Shown here: positions 7,268-16,414 of the stretch, in pieces
Position numbering within the stretch: position 1 is the first letter of the stretch
Layout of the letters: each line of letters begins with the position of its first letter
Made by a program: the position numbers and the translations under genes
The notes under the pieces: generated by a model
Told to the model about the DNA's origin: nothing
What the model saw: the letters and a program-made list of their open reading frames with translations, nothing else
Database searches by the model: none
From: Streptomyces sp. CB02959
Lineage (GTDB): Bacteria > Actinomycetota > Actinomycetes > Streptomycetales > Streptomycetaceae
Assembly (NCBI RefSeq): GCF_002803155.1
Contig: NZ_NNBP01000024.1
Span: 1 to 64,000 of the forward strand
Direction: 5' to 3'
Length of the DNA stretch: 64,000 nucleotides

Positions 7268-9295
7268 ATGGGCCGCCGGCTGGCGCTGCTGATCGCCACG
7301 TACGAGTACGAGGACGACGGGCTGAGGGCGCTCACCGCCCCGGCACACGATGCGGAGGCCTTCGCCGCGGTCCTGAAAGACCCCGACATCGCGGGCTTCG
7401 AGGTCACCACGCTGATCAACGAGCCGAACCATCGGGTCGGCGAGTCCATCGCCGACCTCTACCGCGACCGACGGCGTGACGACCTCACCCTGCTGTACTT
7501 CACCGGCCACGGCCTGAAGGACGACGACGGCAGGCTCTACCTGGCGATGACGAACACCCGCCGTAGCAGTCTGCTGTTCACAGCGCTGTCCGCGGAGCAG
7601 ATCGACCAGGCCATGTCCGACTGCATGTCCCGGCAGAAGGTGCTGATCCTCGACTGCTGCTACAGCGGAGCCTTCCCCGCAGGGCGCCTCGTGAAGGCCG
7701 ACACCGAGGTGCACACGCTAGAACGGTTCCAGGGCCGGGGACGGACCGTGCTGACGGCATCCGACGCCACGCAGTACTCCTTCGAGGGCAGCCAACGGCA
7801 CGGCACGGCCACGCAGTCGGTTTTCACCCGCCACCTGGTGGCGGGCCTGCAGGACGGCAGCGCCGATCTCGACGGCGACGGCGACATCACCCTCGACGAG
7901 CTGTACAGCTACGTCTACGACCGGGTCGTCGACGAGATGCCACAGCAGCGCCCCAAGAAACAGGACAACGTCGAGGGCCGCATGGTCATCGCCCGGAACA
8001 TCAACTGGTCCCTGCCGACGCACCTACGCCACGCGCTCAGCAGCCCACTCCCCACCGACCGGCTCGGTGCCCTCGACGGGCTCGCCCATCTCCACCGGAT
8101 CGGCAACAACCTCGTTCGCCAGCGCGCCCTCGACGAGATCCAGCGCCTGCTGGACGATGACAGCCGGACCGTGTCCGCCGCCGCTGCGGCCCGCTACCAG
8201 CCACTCCTTCCGCCGACGCCCGAACCCGCGCCGCCAGCCGCGTCGGAGACGAAGCAAGCCGTTGAAGAGCAGGCAGCCCCGCCCGGCCCACAAACCGTCA
8301 TCTCAGAAGCACAGGTCCCGGCCACCGCAGCCCTGACAAGCGACAAGCAGTCCGGCGTCAGCGGCGCTGACGGCCCCGCCGCACCGGTCTCCCCCGTTGC
8401 CGCGCCCTGGCAGCGAATCACGGTGGGTCACCCCGCCCCCGAGTTCGAGGCGCGGCCACCAGGCCAATACTCATTCGACTTCCCAGACACCGAATGCGAC
8501 GGCTGGTCAACTCCCGCCCTTGTCTTACGCTCTGCCTCGGTGCGCGGCGACGCCCACCGCTACTACCGCAAGCCGCGCCAGGACGCCGCCCGTGCCGCAG
8601 AGCATGAGCCCACAGGCAGCATCGCCTTCGCCGTCGCTGACGGCTCCTCCCGCGCCTCAGAATCCGCGCTCGGTGCCGTCGAGGCATGCCGGGCCTCCCT
8701 GGAGAGAATGCTCCACCTGTTGTCGCAAGACCAGGGGCAGTTGGACTTCCAGGATGTAGCCCGCCATGCCGCCGAGCGGCTGTGGCAGCTCACCCAGTGG
8801 CGCCTTAGCCTTAGCGACAAAGAGCCCGAGCGAAGCGATGTGATGCAGTTGTACGCGACCACACTCGTGGCCGGAGTGGTGCGCCCCCACCCGGCTGGGC
8901 CTGTGGTCGAGGTCTGCAGTATCGGGGATTCAGGAGCTTGGGTGCTGGATTCATCGAGCGGGCAATATCAGCCGCTGTTCGGCGCGAAGACCGCCTCGGA
9001 TGCCCTGGTGGCGCCGAACAAAGCGATGACACTCCTGCCTCATGTGCCCGATCCGGTGAAACACACCAGCATCCGCCTGACCTCTCCTCATCACGTACTG
9101 CTGATTGGCACCGACGGCTTCGCAGATCCGCTTGGCAACGGCCACGGTCAAGTCAGTGCCCTGTTCGCCAAACACCTCGCCGCACCGCCGCCTCCTCTGT
9201 GGCTCGGGCACCTGCTGGACTTCTCCCGGGAGACCTTCGACGGCGACCGCACTCTGCTGGCCATCTGGCCCCACCCGACAGCAGAGTCACGATGA
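7268..9295 (+). CDS. Caspase-like protease fused to a PP2C-type phosphatase domain
   Basis: A 675-aa fusion. The N-terminal peptidase C14 domain (about 1-245) has the catalytic dyad His81 (FTGHGL) and Cys131 (LDCCYSG). A helical stretch (245-310) and a Pro/Ala-rich linker (310-400) follow. The C-terminal region (about 400-675) has PPM/PP2C landmarks: ADG (Asp458), GDSGAW, GTDGF (Asp616) and GDRTLLAIW (Asp660), so metal ligands appear intact. It is coupled to EACC1. The likely role is a conflict or cell-death effector whose phosphatase may regulate the protease or act with Ser/Thr kinases; this is inference. The Leu codon at 8525-8527 is TTA, linking expression to bldA. Confidence 0.9.
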   Translation: MGRRLALLIATYEYEDDGLRALTAPAHDAEAFAAVLKDPDIAGFEVTTLINEPNHRVGESIADLYRDRRRDDLTLLYFTGHGLKDDDGRLYLAMTNTRRSSLLFTALSAEQIDQAMSDCMSRQKVLILDCCYSGAFPAGRLVKADTEVHTLERFQGRGRTVLTASDATQYSFEGSQRHGTATQSVFTRHLVAGLQDGSADLDGDGDITLDELYSYVYDRVVDEMPQQRPKKQDNVEGRMVIARNINWSLPTHLRHALSSPLPTDRLGALDGLAHLHRIGNNLVRQRALDEIQRLLDDDSRTVSAAAAARYQPLLPPTPEPAPPAASETKQAVEEQAAPPGPQTVISEAQVPATAALTSDKQSGVSGADGPAAPVSPVAAPWQRITVGHPAPEFEARPPGQYSFDFPDTECDGWSTPALVLRSASVRGDAHRYYRKPRQDAARAAEHEPTGSIAFAVADGSSRASESALGAVEACRASLERMLHLLSQDQGQLDFQDVARHAAERLWQLTQWRLSLSDKEPERSDVMQLYATTLVAGVVRPHPAGPVVEVCSIGDSGAWVLDSSSGQYQPLFGAKTASDALVAPNKAMTLLPHVPDPVKHTSIRLTSPHHVLLIGTDGFADPLGNGHGQVSALFAKHLAAPPPPLWLGHLLDFSRETFDGDRTLLAIWPHPTAESR

Positions 9296-9396
9296 CCCCC
9301 AGGCGCTTAACGCCGGGCGCGCCGCGGGTCCTGGAGGCACTGACGCGGGCGGAGCGCGAGACCGTCACCCGGCTTGTGGGTGGGGAGATCCATTGA
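9292..9396 (+). CDS. Possible 34-aa ORF coupled to the caspase gene
   Basis: An ATG at 9292 overlaps the stop of the caspase-PP2C gene in an ATGA and opens a 34-codon frame (MTPRRLTPGAPRVLEALTRA...) ending at 9396. The overlap suggests translational coupling and the sequence is helix-prone, but there is no recognised family and it may be the stub of a lost gene. Confidence 0.3.
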   Translation: MTPRRLTPGAPRVLEALTRAERETVTRLVGGEIH

Positions 9397-9448
9397 GCAG
9401 GTGTGGGCGCATCCCCGAGCAGCGGGTGGTCGCTTTCAGGGAGCGTCA

Positions 9449-9864
9449 TCAATGCCGGCCGAGAGCCTGTTCCGCCCCCTCGAAGTGCTGGCGCACCCAG
9501 TCCTCCTCGTCGTATTCGGCGATCCGGGGCGCCAGGGAAGTCCAGATCGGCCGGGCGCGGCTGTCGAGGTGCTTGGCGATCCGTAGCTGCCCGTCGTTCT
9601 GACGGTTGTCGGGCATGAATATCCATATGAGGACGGCAGTGGCGCACAGGACTGCTGCCACTCCTGTGGGGCTGAAGCCCAGTTCACCAGCTGAGTGGAG
9701 CACGTAGCCGAGGTTCCAGAGGGGGCTGCGAGGAACCCGATGGCGAGTGCGCGCGGGACTCCGGGGTGCCTCAGCCACGGCGGGCCAATGGGGTCTCTGC
9801 TCAAGACGGCCGCCGCGACCAGCAGGGTGGCGGAGATCGCCGCCACGATCACGTTCGGAATCAC
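9449..9864 (-). pseudogene. Frameshifted small membrane protein gene
   Basis: Two leftward frames join into one sensible protein. The frame starting at 9864 gives MIPNVIVAAISATLLVAAAV... with a first membrane helix, and stays protein-like to about residue 50. From about 9715 the other leftward frame continues with LGYVLHSAGELG, a second helix (VAAVLCATAVLIWIF) and a charged C-terminal domain ending at 9449. A one-base change in between would restore a roughly 138-aa two-helix protein. Family unknown. This is either a true frameshift or a sequencing error. Confidence 0.55.
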
Positions 9865-10185
9865 AGTGCCTCCTGTTCGCGACCCGTTTGTGGGTCTCTT
9901 TGAGCGTATGCAGGACAGCGGACAGCTTTGGGGGCGTGGATCGTCGGGATGTCGGCGGCTCCCGCAGTACGCGACGAATGATGCGCCTGCTCCCGTGCTG
10001 CGGGATGGGCACGCGGGCCTGCTGCCTGTGCAGCCTCGCGAAGGAGATGAAGAAAAAGATGGGGCTCTGTGTCACATCAGGTCGGATCCGCCTCCCCTCT
10101 CTTCAGTGAGGCGGCAAGGTGCCGTCCTCGGTGAGGAGGCGCAGATGAATCCGCACGAGGTCACACCGAGCGGGTGGGAGCTGCG
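9865..10185. other. Divergent intergenic region
   Basis: This 321-base gap separates the broken membrane gene (leftward) from the rightward transfer-like operon and presumably holds both promoters. I see no gene. The only ribosome site I can place is GGGAG at 10175-10180 for the gene at 10186. Confidence 0.4.
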
Positions 10186-10677
10186 ATGAACGGCATTCTC
10201 CCGCGTCCGTCTGAGGTGTGGCACTGGCTGTGGGTGCTGGTGGAGGGCGGTCTGGCGAGCCTGTGGTGGATTGCGGTTGTCGCCTTGGTCGCTGGGGCCG
10301 GGTGGGTTGCGGCCGCGGTGTGGTGGCGGCGGTGGGCGGTGCGCGAGCTGGCCGACCGTGAGCGGGTGGAGCTGGTGCCGGCGGCCACCTTCGACCCCGA
10401 GCTTGCCGAGGTGGGTCGCGTGGCGGGTCGGCTGGCCAGTGTTCGTACAGCGAGCGGGATGCTTCCCCGACGCGCGGCCGCGGTCCGTGTACGGATCGCA
10501 GCGGGTGCTGAAGGGCGCCTGCACTACTGGTGGGAGGGCCCGCAGCGGTCGGCTGGAGTGTTGCGGCTGTCGGGATACCGGCGGGTCGAAGTCGTTGCCC
10601 CTCGCACGCGTTCCGAGCGACGACGGCGCATCCGGTTCGCTGATGCTGCGCCGCTGAAGCGGGGTGGTTCCTGGTGA
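10186..10677 (+). CDS. Small membrane-anchored protein preceding the VirD4/TraG-like ATPase
   Basis: A 163-aa protein of no family I recognise. It has a hydrophobic segment near residues 14-45 (WLWVLVEGG...WWIAVVALVAGAGWVAAAVWW) that could form two short helices or a hairpin, followed by a soluble basic domain with a beta-rich look (LHYWWEGPQRSAGVLRLSGYRRVEVV). The ATG at 10186 is chosen because GGGAG lies 5 bases upstream. The stop overlaps the GTG of the ATPase gene, so it is probably a membrane partner of that ATPase. Confidence 0.8.
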   Translation: MNGILPRPSEVWHWLWVLVEGGLASLWWIAVVALVAGAGWVAAAVWWRRWAVRELADRERVELVPAATFDPELAEVGRVAGRLASVRTASGMLPRRAAAVRVRIAAGAEGRLHYWWEGPQRSAGVLRLSGYRRVEVVAPRTRSERRRRIRFADAAPLKRGGSW

Positions 10678-12944
10678 GCACCATCGACCTGACCAAGCCC
10701 ACTACCGACGCGTCTGGTGATCAGGCTGCTTGGGTGGAGGAGCCCGCGGCCGAGAACGGCCCCGTCCAGAGCGGACCGCGCTACGTCGCGCGGGCCGAGA
10801 TGGTACTGGTTGGGCCGGATCACCGTCCGCTGGGGAAGGCCGGGCTGGACCCTGACCCCCTGGAGCACCTGGCGGCGGTGTTCGCCCAGGTGCGCAGCGA
10901 GGCCGGTGAAGAGGCCGAGCTGGTCGTCGACCTGGTCCCGGTCCCCGGTCGGGAGGTGGCCCGACGGCGCCGTGCCCTGATGCGGCGTACCACTCGGCGA
11001 GGGCCGTCCGCGTACGGCGAGCGGCTCGGTACGGGCGGTCGCGGGGGCGGCGTGATGGAGATCCTGCGCGATGGCCTGGGCGTCTCGGGAGGCGGAGGGG
11101 CCAAGCAGGGCTCGGCGCGGGTGCCGCGCCAGAGTGACCTGTCCGAAGGGGTGGGAAAGTTCGTCCCTGGTGCGGAGGTGTTCGCCGTCCAGGTGCTGGT
11201 GCGGTGTGTGGGGCGGCATCCGCAGCAGGCTCAGGCCCGTCTGCACCAGGTGATGGCGGCGATGGAGGCCTTCAGCGGCGAGAACCGGTTCGTTCCGGTA
11301 GGGCCGAAGCGCGGGCCCTGGCGCGGGTATTCGAATGTGTGGTGGCTGCGGCGGCGTTTCGATCAGCGTCTGGCGCGGGGGGATTTCGCGCCGGCGCGGA
11401 GGCAGTGGGTGACGTGGCAGGAGGTCGCCGGACTTCTCAAGCCGCCCACCGCCCGGTGTGACGCGCCCAATGTGGCGCGCTGCGGCGGTGTGGTTCCGCC
11501 GGCTCCGGCTGCATTGCCGACCTGGACCGGGCAGCGCGATGTGCTGCCGCTGGGGCTGGTTTCTGGCCCGGACGGCATCGAGCGGCTCGCGGGCGCTCGC
11601 ACCGCAGATGTCCTCTTCGGGGCCTTCTACGGCAAATCCGGCTTCGGGAAGACGGAGTTGGGCCTGGTTCAGTGCCTGGCCCGTGCATACGCCGGCGACG
11701 GGGCCTGGTTCCTCGACCCGCACGGCGCGGCGTGGCAGCGGGCCCGCCCCTACCTCGCGCACCCCGCTGTCGCCGACCGTGTGTGGGAGATCAACCTGGC
11801 GCGCCCGGCCATGACGGATCGGATGGCGTGCTGGAATCCGCTGTCCATGGAGGGGCGGGACATCGAGGAGGTCCAGGAGGTCATCGGGTCCGTAGTGGGG
11901 GCGATCGCCTCCGCCCATGCGTGGGGGGAGAACGCGACCCGAGCTAGGACGATCCTGTCCAGCGTGGTGCGTACCCTTGCCCAGCTCTCGCACCACCTTG
12001 TGACCAGCGGTCATCCGGAGCTGCAGCCGACCGTGTTCCAGATCAAGACGCTGTTGGAGGACGAGGAGTGGCGTGAGACGGTGCTGGCAGTTCTGGATCC
12101 GGCGGAGGCTATGTTCTGGCGCAGGTCCTTCCCCCATCTGGAGGCCTCAGCAGTCAATCCGGTGACCAATGCGCTCTACCGGCTCGACAACTCGCGGTCC
12201 TTGAAGGCGTTCCTGGGCTCGCCTCGGTCGGCCTACGACGTGCGGCGGGCGATGGATGAGCGGCAGGTCGTCTTCGTGTGCCCGTCCGGTACCGGGGAGA
12301 GCGACGAGCTGGTCACTGCGCTGTTGCTGTTCGACCTGTTCCGGGCGGGTGCGTCCCGCATCGATACCCGGGTCGAGGACCTGGCGACGTTCTGGGCGTG
12401 GGCGGACGAGCTGACCGCGGTCGACGGTGCCTCCCACGGCCACATCGCCAAGATCCTGGAGCAGCTGCGGAAATTCGAGGTGCGTTTCATGGGGATGACG
12501 CAGATGGCGATGCGGCTGTCCAACGAGACCCGGGCCGCCCTCATGCAAAACCAGAGCCTGTTGTCGGCGACAGCGGCGGACTTCGACGAGGCCGGCTTCG
12601 TGGCCAAGCGCCTGCCAGGGATCGACCCCGAGACGGTGCTGGGCCTGGACAAGTATGAGTACATCCAGTCGGTCATGCTCCACGGCAAGCGCACCACCCC
12701 TTTCCGAGTCCGTGGTGTGCCGGTCGATGAGGTCTTCGCCGACTACCGCAACGAGGCGGGGTTGCCGTACCTGGACGCGGCGATCGACAAGAACTTGAGC
12801 CGTCTCACGGTCGGCGAAATCCTCCAGGTCCAGCGCGGCCTGGACGACGCGATCCTCGCCCACCTCACCACCGGCCGGACACAACCGCCGCGCACCTCCG
12901 GCCATAGTTCCGGCGACGTGGTCCGCACGCTCCGCTCCGTCTAA
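10674..12944 (+). CDS. VirD4/TraG/HerA-type ATPase (coupling-protein-like)
   Basis: A 756-aa P-loop ATPase. The N-terminal ~250 residues are soluble with no clear membrane helix; the preceding membrane gene may supply one. Walker A is GKSGFGKT (320-327), followed by DGAWFLDPHG, the usual context in TraG/VirD4-like conjugation ATPases. Later segments include VVFVCPSG and FWAWADELTAVDG (Walker-B-like Asp-Glu), and RFMGMTQMAMRLSNETRAALMQNQ, which fits the sensor region. GTG start, overlapping the upstream stop. It probably pumps DNA or works with the relaxation-type protein encoded next. The Tad operon starts 2 kb downstream, so the two may be coregulated. Confidence 0.85.
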   Translation: MSTIDLTKPTTDASGDQAAWVEEPAAENGPVQSGPRYVARAEMVLVGPDHRPLGKAGLDPDPLEHLAAVFAQVRSEAGEEAELVVDLVPVPGREVARRRRALMRRTTRRGPSAYGERLGTGGRGGGVMEILRDGLGVSGGGGAKQGSARVPRQSDLSEGVGKFVPGAEVFAVQVLVRCVGRHPQQAQARLHQVMAAMEAFSGENRFVPVGPKRGPWRGYSNVWWLRRRFDQRLARGDFAPARRQWVTWQEVAGLLKPPTARCDAPNVARCGGVVPPAPAALPTWTGQRDVLPLGLVSGPDGIERLAGARTADVLFGAFYGKSGFGKTELGLVQCLARAYAGDGAWFLDPHGAAWQRARPYLAHPAVADRVWEINLARPAMTDRMACWNPLSMEGRDIEEVQEVIGSVVGAIASAHAWGENATRARTILSSVVRTLAQLSHHLVTSGHPELQPTVFQIKTLLEDEEWRETVLAVLDPAEAMFWRRSFPHLEASAVNPVTNALYRLDNSRSLKAFLGSPRSAYDVRRAMDERQVVFVCPSGTGESDELVTALLLFDLFRAGASRIDTRVEDLATFWAWADELTAVDGASHGHIAKILEQLRKFEVRFMGMTQMAMRLSNETRAALMQNQSLLSATAADFDEAGFVAKRLPGIDPETVLGLDKYEYIQSVMLHGKRTTPFRVRGVPVDEVFADYRNEAGLPYLDAAIDKNLSRLTVGEILQVQRGLDDAILAHLTTGRTQPPRTSGHSSGDVVRTLRSV

Positions 12945-12969
12945 CCCTGCTCCACAGAAAGGCTTCCCG

Positions 12970-13947
12970 ATGCCACGTCCTCGCTTCCTGGACCCCACCC
13001 AACGGGGCCTGTCTCAGCTCGGGCAGGAGATCCTGCCTGTGCTCTACCGCCACCGGCTGCTGACCGCCGGCCAGCTCACCCAGCTCCTGCGCCCGGCGGC
13101 CACCTCCACCCGCTACATCCGACGGCAGCTGGCAGTGCTCCACGACCGCGGCTTGGTCGATGCGTCGGTCCGCCGCACCAGCCGGGCCGGGGAACTCCTG
13201 TGGTACGTCAGCCCGCTGGGCTGCGAAGTCGTCGAGAACGGTGGCGAACTCGTGCCGCGGGCATACCGCATGACCTCGGACGCGGCCGTAAGTCAGCTGC
13301 AGGAACACACGCTGGCCGTCAACGACGTGGGGCTTGCGTTCGTGCAGCACGCTCGACGCCTGGGAGACGAGTGCGGCCCGCTCGACTGGGACCCCGAGGT
13401 CGCCCACCGTCTTCGTGACGGCGACAGCCGGCTGGGCGACGAGGCGTTCCTGGTGCCCGATGCGGTGCTCCACTACGTCCACACCGGCACGGCCGGCGAC
13501 GGTCAGCAGCAGCGGATGCTGCTCACCTTCTTCTGCGAGATCGACCGGGCCACAATGAGCATCGCCCGCCTGGCGGCCAAGCTGCACACCTACGCCCGCT
13601 ACTCCCGCTACATCCCCCAGCCGGCCCCGGGCCGCGGTCGGCCGAAGGCGGCTTCGGGCTACCGGCGGGAGGCGTGGCGGGCCCGCTACCCGGCCTTCCC
13701 CCGGATCCTGCTCGTGCTGGACGGAGCCTCCACCGTCCAGCTGGACAGACGGCAGGACGATCTGCGAGCCCTGGCTGCCGCGGATACCCGCCTGCATTCG
13801 GCCGCTCCGGACCTCCGGGCCGGCGTCACCACTCTCGATCAGCTGCGTCGCTACGGGCCGCTCGCGCCGATCGTCACGCCGGTCTTCGGCGACGCCTCCC
13901 CGAGCGACGCTCTGCTGCGTCCGTCCTCGGCCGCCTCCGCAGCCTGA
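12970..13947 (+). CDS. Replication-relaxation family protein
   Basis: This 325-aa protein matches the actinobacterial replication-relaxation (MobC/relaxase-accessory-like) family. It has an N-terminal winged-helix part (LPVLYRHRLLTAGQLTQLL...RYIRRQLAVLHDRGLVD, about 20-65), then an alpha/beta domain with VPDAVLHYV and FCEIDRATMS (about 165-195) resembling a nuclease-like acidic core. A low-complexity Ala/Ser tail follows. It starts 25 bases after the ATPase and belongs to the same operon. The family is associated with plasmid mobilisation and replication initiation; the precise activity is not known from sequence. Confidence 0.85.
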   Translation: MPRPRFLDPTQRGLSQLGQEILPVLYRHRLLTAGQLTQLLRPAATSTRYIRRQLAVLHDRGLVDASVRRTSRAGELLWYVSPLGCEVVENGGELVPRAYRMTSDAAVSQLQEHTLAVNDVGLAFVQHARRLGDECGPLDWDPEVAHRLRDGDSRLGDEAFLVPDAVLHYVHTGTAGDGQQQRMLLTFFCEIDRATMSIARLAAKLHTYARYSRYIPQPAPGRGRPKAASGYRREAWRARYPAFPRILLVLDGASTVQLDRRQDDLRALAAADTRLHSAAPDLRAGVTTLDQLRRYGPLAPIVTPVFGDASPSDALLRPSSAASAA

Positions 13948-13962
13948 ACCCCTGGAGAGATC

Positions 13963-14640
13963 ATGTTCCGCTTCTTGCGCCGCAAGCGTCGTGGCACGCC
14001 CTCACCGTCGATGGGTGGTGTAGCCGTTGTCGACGTCACTGCCTTCCCCGACCGGCATGCCGACCGTCGGTGTACGGACTATGCCGTGGTGGCCCAGCCG
14101 CTGGGACCGCTGGTCACTGAGATGATCGCCCTGCACACTCACACCCGGCATTTGTCGTGGCTGTCCGAGCGTGAGCAGTGCCGGGACTCCTACAAGCTGC
14201 TGGCCCGCTCCATCGTCCGCGAGGTACTGGCCGGCTGGCACCACCAGACCGACGGGCACGGCACGATCCATGATCTTCTGACCGAGGATGCCCGCTGTGC
14301 CCGTGGTGGTCGCGTGCCCGAGCAGCAGGAGGCGCAGGGATGGGAGTCCTCTCCCGGTAGCCCGGGTCCGGGGGGTGCGAAGCCACCGCGCCCGGCTCAG
14401 TGGTGGTCGCAGAAGACGTTCGAGGGTGAAGCCGGGGGTGCGACGCCGTCATCTGCGGTGCTGGGTTCAAGCCCTGTGTCCCACGAACCTGATCTTGGAG
14501 GCGCTGAGCTGACACGATCGGCGCCGGGGCAGGGCGTAGCGCCCTGGTGGTCGTATGCGAGGGGGCATCACTTTCTCGTTGCTCAAGGGGGCTATGACGG
14601 GGTCGGTGACGGTCGAGGCGACCGGCCCGGGGAACAGTGA
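13963..14640 (+). CDS. Hypothetical protein with degenerate C-terminus
   Basis: A 225-aa frame of unknown family, 15 bases after the previous gene. The N-terminal ~120 residues look genuine (basic start MFRFLRRKRR, then VVAQPLGPLVTEMIALHTHTRHLSWLSEREQCRDSYKLLARSIVREVLAGW). From about residue 122 the composition changes to Gly/Pro/Ser-rich with odd codon use, suggesting that the true stop was lost by frameshift or that the tail is disordered. It is the last gene of the ATPase operon. Confidence 0.6.
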   Translation: MFRFLRRKRRGTPSPSMGGVAVVDVTAFPDRHADRRCTDYAVVAQPLGPLVTEMIALHTHTRHLSWLSEREQCRDSYKLLARSIVREVLAGWHHQTDGHGTIHDLLTEDARCARGGRVPEQQEAQGWESSPGSPGPGGAKPPRPAQWWSQKTFEGEAGGATPSSAVLGSSPVSHEPDLGGAELTRSAPGQGVAPWWSYARGHHFLVAQGGYDGVGDGRGDRPGEQ

Positions 14641-14924
14641 GGCCACTTTTGAGGGCAAGATCGCTGGCTAGGTGTCGTGGCGGGGTTCTCGTCGCATCCC
14701 GTTGACCAGGGAAGTCAGATACCGCTCCGCACCGAATTGCCGGAGATGCGTCAGCCGTCCTGCAAAAACAGTCATCGGAGTCTGCAAATTCGCAGGTATC
14801 GTGCAGGTCCGGCCACTCATATGGCTCATTCCCGGCCTTGCGGCGAGTGATCAAGGAAATCGTCTCCACACCGACAAAACTCAGACCACTGCCTTTAGTT
14901 GGCGTCCCAGGGGAGGGAACACTG

Positions 14925-15515
14925 ATGCGAACCACACCGAGCCGGAGCCGGTACCACAGGCCGCTCAAGAACAGCATGCTCGCGCTGTTTATGTCGGGCT
15001 GCGCATTGGCGGTTACCTCGTGCAGCGGCGCCTCTGACGCCCCAAAGTCATCTCCTACACCGTCGAATGCCCAGCCGACGGTGTCAGCTGACCCCACCGA
15101 GACCGCCAAGAAGGACGCCATCGCCACCTACCAGTCCTACTGGAAGGAGGTGGAGAAGCTCTACGCCGACCGCAGCGGAAAGGACACAAAGCTCAAGCAG
15201 TACGCCGCGTCGGCGGCGCTGAAGAACGTCGAGTCGGACGCGAAGAACGCCCACGACCACAACCGGATTCACATCGGGCAGGTCACAGTGGGCAATCCGA
15301 CCGTGACCGACCTCGATCTGAACGGCAAGACGCCGAGGGCGACTCTCTCCAGCTGCCTCGACATCTCCAGGTGGGAGGTCGTCGACGCCAACACCAAGAA
15401 GCCGGTCTCGCTCCCGTCCAACCGGCTCACCAAGTACGTCATCCAGAGCCAGGTCGAACGCTGGCCTGGAGGCTGGCGCGTCATCCGCGACGAGCCCCAG
15501 GGCAAGCGATGCTGA
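14925..15515 (+). CDS. Secreted lipoprotein, unknown function
   Basis: A 196-aa protein. The ATG at 14925 is chosen because GGGGAGGG lies 7-14 bases upstream; a longer frame from 14838 has no site. The lipoprotein signal is clear: basic n-region, hydrophobic LALFMSGCALAVTSC with a lipobox ending at Cys32 and then SGASD. The mature part (KKDAIATYQSYWKEVEKLYADRSGKDTKLKQYA) resembles small streptomycete lipoproteins near Tad or secretion loci. Its stop overlaps the next gene's start, so both are probably exported as part of one process linked to the Tad operon. Confidence 0.85.
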   Translation: MRTTPSRSRYHRPLKNSMLALFMSGCALAVTSCSGASDAPKSSPTPSNAQPTVSADPTETAKKDAIATYQSYWKEVEKLYADRSGKDTKLKQYAASAALKNVESDAKNAHDHNRIHIGQVTVGNPTVTDLDLNGKTPRATLSSCLDISRWEVVDANTKKPVSLPSNRLTKYVIQSQVERWPGGWRVIRDEPQGKRC

Positions 15516-16381
15516 CCCTCAGAAGCACCGCGACCGCCACGGCGCTCACTGCAGCCGCGCTCGCCCTCCCCGTCCCCGCCTACGCCGACGGGCATGACTC
15601 GGCCGACACTCACTGCGGCCTGTTCACCTGCCAGGTCGAGGCCAACGACCCAGGCTCCGAGGGCAAAGCCCCCAGCGGCAACCGCGGCGATGATGGCGGG
15701 GACAACGGCGGTGACGAGGCCAAGAAGAGCAAGTGGAGCTGCACCTACAAGCTGGCTGACCCCCAGCCGCCGGCCGGAAGTATGGACTGGGAAGGCCACA
15801 AGCCCGGCGACGGCGCCGTGTACGAACAGTCCTGTTCGTACGGCGGCGACGACGGCTACCACGTGATTCGGATGGTGTGGGCGGCCGACCCGCCCACGGG
15901 GGGCGTCGACCCCGCCGTCCTCGCGCAGCGAGCGGTGGACAAGATGCGGCTGCGCGGCCCAGACATTGGCATCGTGCCGAAGGCGGGCGGTCACGGCCTG
16001 GTGGGACTGCCGGTGTGGATGTGGACCGCTAAGACCGCGGAGGCATACGGGCCTAACACGGCCTCTGCGTCCGCAGGTGCGGTCACGGTCACCGCCACAG
16101 CGACGGTCGATCGGATCGAGTGGGACATGGGTGACGGCCACCAGGTCACTTGCACCACGGCCGGCACCCCTTACCAGTCGTCCTACGGCAAGAAGAGTTC
16201 GCCGGACTGCGGATACCGCTACCTCCGCTCTTCCAAGGACGAGCCCGGCGCGAAGTACCCGGTCACCGCCACCTCGACCTGGACCATCGACTGGCGCGGC
16301 GCCGGACAGACCGGCCAGCTCACCCAGACCCGGCAGTCACAGACCCAGGTCAGCATCGGCCAGCTCAAGGTCCTCAACTAA
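15509..16381 (+). CDS. Secreted protein linked to the Tad operon
   Basis: A 290-aa protein whose ATG lies inside the end of the lipoprotein gene. It has a Sec signal peptide (MLTLRSTATATALTAAALALPVPAYA, cleavage after AYA at about residue 26), a Gly/Asp-rich stretch (GNRGDDGGDNGGDEAKK), and several Cys pairs. The C-terminal domain contains DRIEWDMGDGHQVTC, PKD-like in pattern. No enzyme motif is visible. Co-orientation with the SAF and Tad genes suggests a surface or periplasmic accessory to pilus assembly, by inference. Confidence 0.82.
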   Translation: MLTLRSTATATALTAAALALPVPAYADGHDSADTHCGLFTCQVEANDPGSEGKAPSGNRGDDGGDNGGDEAKKSKWSCTYKLADPQPPAGSMDWEGHKPGDGAVYEQSCSYGGDDGYHVIRMVWAADPPTGGVDPAVLAQRAVDKMRLRGPDIGIVPKAGGHGLVGLPVWMWTAKTAEAYGPNTASASAGAVTVTATATVDRIEWDMGDGHQVTCTTAGTPYQSSYGKKSSPDCGYRYLRSSKDEPGAKYPVTATSTWTIDWRGAGQTGQLTQTRQSQTQVSIGQLKVLN

Positions 16382-16414
16382 CCGCGGGCCAGCACATCAC
16401 GAAAGTCGGGCGCG

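Noticed and set aside
10524..12137. 537-codon leftward frame opposite the VirD4/TraG-like gene
   Set aside because: Arg/Pro/His-rich shadow with no family features; the rightward frame has clear ATPase motifs.
14440..14490. tRNA-like TTCAAGCCC element near 14465
   Set aside because: The flanking bases give only three pairs for a T-stem and no acceptor or anticodon arms can be built.
14467..14658. 63-codon leftward frame opposite the end of the 225-aa gene
   Set aside because: Superficially protein-like, but no ribosome site or recognised family, and it overlaps an uncertain rightward tail; left unassigned.
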